From positions 1 through 17,416 of the forward strand of contig JACPAP010000227.1 in assembly GCA_016180765.1 (NCBI GenBank): a stretch of 17,416 nt of DNA. Direction: 5' to 3'. Of this stretch, positions 16,052-17,416 are shown one piece after another (positions within the stretch are counted from its first letter, which is position 1; the number at the start of each line of letters is the position of its first letter). Both the position numbers and the translations under genes were made by a program. The notes below the pieces were generated by a model. The model made no database searches and was not told the DNA's origin. It worked only from the letters and a program-made list of their open reading frames with translations. Source of the DNA: Gemmatimonadota bacterium (GTDB lineage: Bacteria > Gemmatimonadota > Gemmatimonadetes > Gemmatimonadales > GWC2-71-9).

Positions 16052-16609
16052 GTGACCGTCTCTATCACCTCCCTCTGGCTTCCCATCCTGCTGTCCGCGG
16101 TCTTCGTGTTCGTGGCCGCCGCGATCGTGTGGATGGCGCTGCCGCATCACAAGAAGGAGTGGAAAGGCCTGTCGAACCAAGAGGCAGCACGCACGGCGTT
16201 GAAGGGCACGGCACCAGGTCAGTACGTGCTGCCATACACCACGCCAGCAGGAATGAACGACCCCGCCTTCCTCAAGAAGCGCGAGGAGGGACCCACCGCC
16301 TGGCTCACCGTCGTCCCGCCGGGCGTGCGGGGCATGGGGCCGCAGATGATCGCGTCCTTGGTGTACTACCTCGCGGTGGGTGTCCTGGCGGCCTACGTCG
16401 CCGGGCGCACCCTGGACCCCGGAACGCCCTACCTGCAGGTGTTCCGCGTGGTCGGAACGGTCACCTGGGCGGCCTACGGGTGGGGCGCCATTTCAGACGG
16501 CATCTGGTTCGGAAAACCATGGAGCAGCGTCGCGAAGCAGCTCGGCGACGCGCTGCTGTACGCGCTGTTGACTGCCGGCACCTTCGGGTGGCTGTGGCCG
16601 GACATGTGA
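16052..16609 (+). CDS. Conserved-looking membrane protein of unknown function
   Basis: I do not recognise an assigned function. The 185-residue product has one hydrophobic segment at the N-terminus (about residues 8-30) ending in MALPHHKKEWKGL. A soluble middle part (about 31-97) contains GQYVLPYTTPAGMNDPAF and PTAWLTVVPPG. Three further likely membrane helices follow, at about 98-118, 128-148 and 163-183. The PHHKKEW motif right after the first helix and the Gly/Trp-rich last helices look conserved rather than random. GTG 16052 was chosen because a GGAG sequence sits six bases upstream and the first helix begins at once. An open frame extends far upstream but runs through the sdhC antisense strand and the repeat. 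A palindromic repeat lies on each side. Confidence 0.72.
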   Translation: MTVSITSLWLPILLSAVFVFVAAAIVWMALPHHKKEWKGLSNQEAARTALKGTAPGQYVLPYTTPAGMNDPAFLKKREEGPTAWLTVVPPGVRGMGPQMIASLVYYLAVGVLAAYVAGRTLDPGTPYLQVFRVVGTVTWAAYGWGAISDGIWFGKPWSSVAKQLGDALLYALLTAGTFGWLWPDM

Positions 16610-16668
16610 GACGTGAGAAGGGAGACGTGACGCCGACCTTTCCCGTTTCCCCTTTCCCGCTTCCCGCC
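16608..16668. repeat. Seven-base-word purine/pyrimidine palindrome-like element
   Basis: Right at the stop of the membrane-protein gene, three 7-base words GAGACGT, GAGAAGG, GAGACGT follow one another. After a short spacer, a pyrimidine array of 7-base words follows: CTTTCCC, GTTTCCC, CTTTCCC, GCTTCCC. The arms are less complementary than in the other elements; GAGAAGGGA can pair with the TTTCCC words imperfectly. The layout, with purine words first, then pyrimidine words, fixed period and intergenic position, is the same. It could act as a weak terminator. Confidence 0.6.
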
Positions 16669-16685
16669 TGTCGCGAGGTCGGTCT

Positions 16686-16691
16686 TATATT
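16686..16691 (+). promoter_or_regulatory. -10 box of the NlpC/P60 gene, leaderless geometry
   Basis: TATATT at 16686-16691 ends 11 bases before GTG 16703, nearly the same spacing and the same hexamer as at moaD. I see no convincing -35 box at 16-18 bases upstream. No purine-rich ribosome-binding site precedes the GTG, which agrees with a leaderless mRNA. Confidence 0.4.
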
Positions 16692-16702
16692 GGGGCATCC
16701 CC

Positions 16703-17416
16703 GTGAGGCCGTACCTCGTCGCGGCGCTCGCCGCCCTCATCCCGTGCCAGGCCCGCGCCCAGCGCAGCGGGCTCGACGCCAGCTACGGCCGCTGGTGGCC
16801 TGACTCTACCGCCGTGCTGTACAGCGTCGGATACCACCGCACGCTGCTTGGTCCATTCGATTGGGGCCTGGGCGTGGCGCACGTGGACGACAGCCGATCC
16901 TTCGCCGACCGCACCCAGACCGGCGCCGACTTTTCGCTCGGCCTCGGACGCCACGATGGGCGGGCCTACGTGGCTGGTACCGCGGGGCTCGCGATGCGGC
17001 ACAGCGACGGCAACCTCGACGCGTCCTGGAGCGCCGGCGTGGGCTGGGCCGTTCCCCTCTTCTCGCTCCTGTCGCTGGGCCTGGAGCTGCGCTACCGGAC
17101 CGAGGACCAGGACGCGCGGGGGTTCTGGCAGCTCCGGCCGGATGATCGCCGCGGCCTCACGCTGGGCGTTCGCCTCGCCACCGGCGCTACGCCCCGGCGG
17201 CCACGCCGGGCCCCGACGGTCGGGCCGCCGAGGTTCGACCCACCAACCGAGGGGGAATTGATCAGCCTGGGGCGCGACACCGGGGCGTCGCCCGCGGGCG
17301 CCCGCGTGGCCGCCGACGTGGTCCGCACCGCGATCGACGTCATGGGGTTCCCCTACACCTGGGGCGGCAGCGACGCCAACGGGTATGACTGCTCGGGACT
17401 GATTCAATACGCCTAT
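16703..17416 (+). CDS. Secreted NlpC/P60 family protein with novel N-terminal domain (partial)
   Basis: The gene runs off the right edge after 238 residues. The start MRPYLVAALAALIPCQARAQ looks like a signal peptide cleaved near ARA-Q; LIPC is not a proper lipobox because Pro precedes the Cys. Residues about 24-160 alternate Gly, aromatic and polar residues (for example GLDASYGRWW, FDWGLGVAHV, DFSLGLGRHDGRAYV, LSLGLELRYR), resembling beta strands of an outer-membrane-type sheet or barrel. A Pro/Arg-rich linker follows (about 162-182). From about 205 the NlpC/P60 fold begins with AIDVMGFPYTWGG and DCSGLIQYAY, with catalytic Cys230. Such enzymes usually cleave peptidoglycan peptides. The catalytic His lies beyond the window. 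Confidence 0.82.
   Translation, partial: MRPYLVAALAALIPCQARAQRSGLDASYGRWWPDSTAVLYSVGYHRTLLGPFDWGLGVAHVDDSRSFADRTQTGADFSLGLGRHDGRAYVAGTAGLAMRHSDGNLDASWSAGVGWAVPLFSLLSLGLELRYRTEDQDARGFWQLRPDDRRGLTLGVRLATGATPRRPRRAPTVGPPRFDPPTEGELISLGRDTGASPAGARVAADVVRTAIDVMGFPYTWGGSDANGYDCSGLIQYAY

Overview
The window is about 17.4 kb of GC-rich, tightly packed chromosomal DNA carrying mostly core housekeeping genes. The GC bias, the probable di-heme type-B succinate dehydrogenase, the radA-ispD-tsaC-phosphatase-aroE-comF order and the NlpC/P60 protein fused to a possible outer-membrane-like domain suggest an environmental diderm bacterium. Gemmatimonadota or a neighbouring phylum is my best guess. There is no rRNA or other decisive marker, so this placement is weak.

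Left block (1-5009, + strand): the end of dnaB, then radA, ispD, tsaC, a low-molecular-weight phosphatase and aroE, all overlapping head to tail as in a translationally coupled operon. After a 130-bp palindromic repeat comes comF, whose start codon lies inside that repeat. Middle block (5034-9437, +): gap, pgk, tpiA, secG and carA. The glycolytic trio is coupled through overlapping start and stop codons. pgk as read here is broken: it has a frameshift at a G7 run and also seems to lack a conserved stretch of about 23 residues. secG has its own strong promoter with a perfect palindrome filling the spacer, and carA follows it closely without carB.

Next (9518-12118, +): an HU-family gene, moaD-moaE (molybdopterin synthase), a SPOUT tRNA methyltransferase and malate dehydrogenase. 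The sdhC-sdhA-sdhB operon is on the - strand (15874 down to 12256) and converges on mdh. mdh and SDH catalyse neighbouring TCA-cycle steps. The right end (16052-17416, +) has an unrecognised four-helix membrane protein and the start of a secreted NlpC/P60 protein cut by the window edge.

The most unusual content is in the gaps between genes. Five of them hold imperfect palindromes whose arms are built from short degenerate tandem words with a fixed period: 9 nt (CAGAG type, two copies), 11 nt (GGCAGGA type), 9 nt (GGCGGGAGAA type) and 7 nt (GAGACGT/TTTCCC type). All five read purine-rich arm first, then pyrimidine-rich arm. They look like one architectural class of intergenic element with several unrelated-looking word families. 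A second pattern is promoter geometry: secG, moaD and the NlpC/P60 gene each have a good -10 box ending only 10-11 nt before the start codon, which implies leaderless transcripts.
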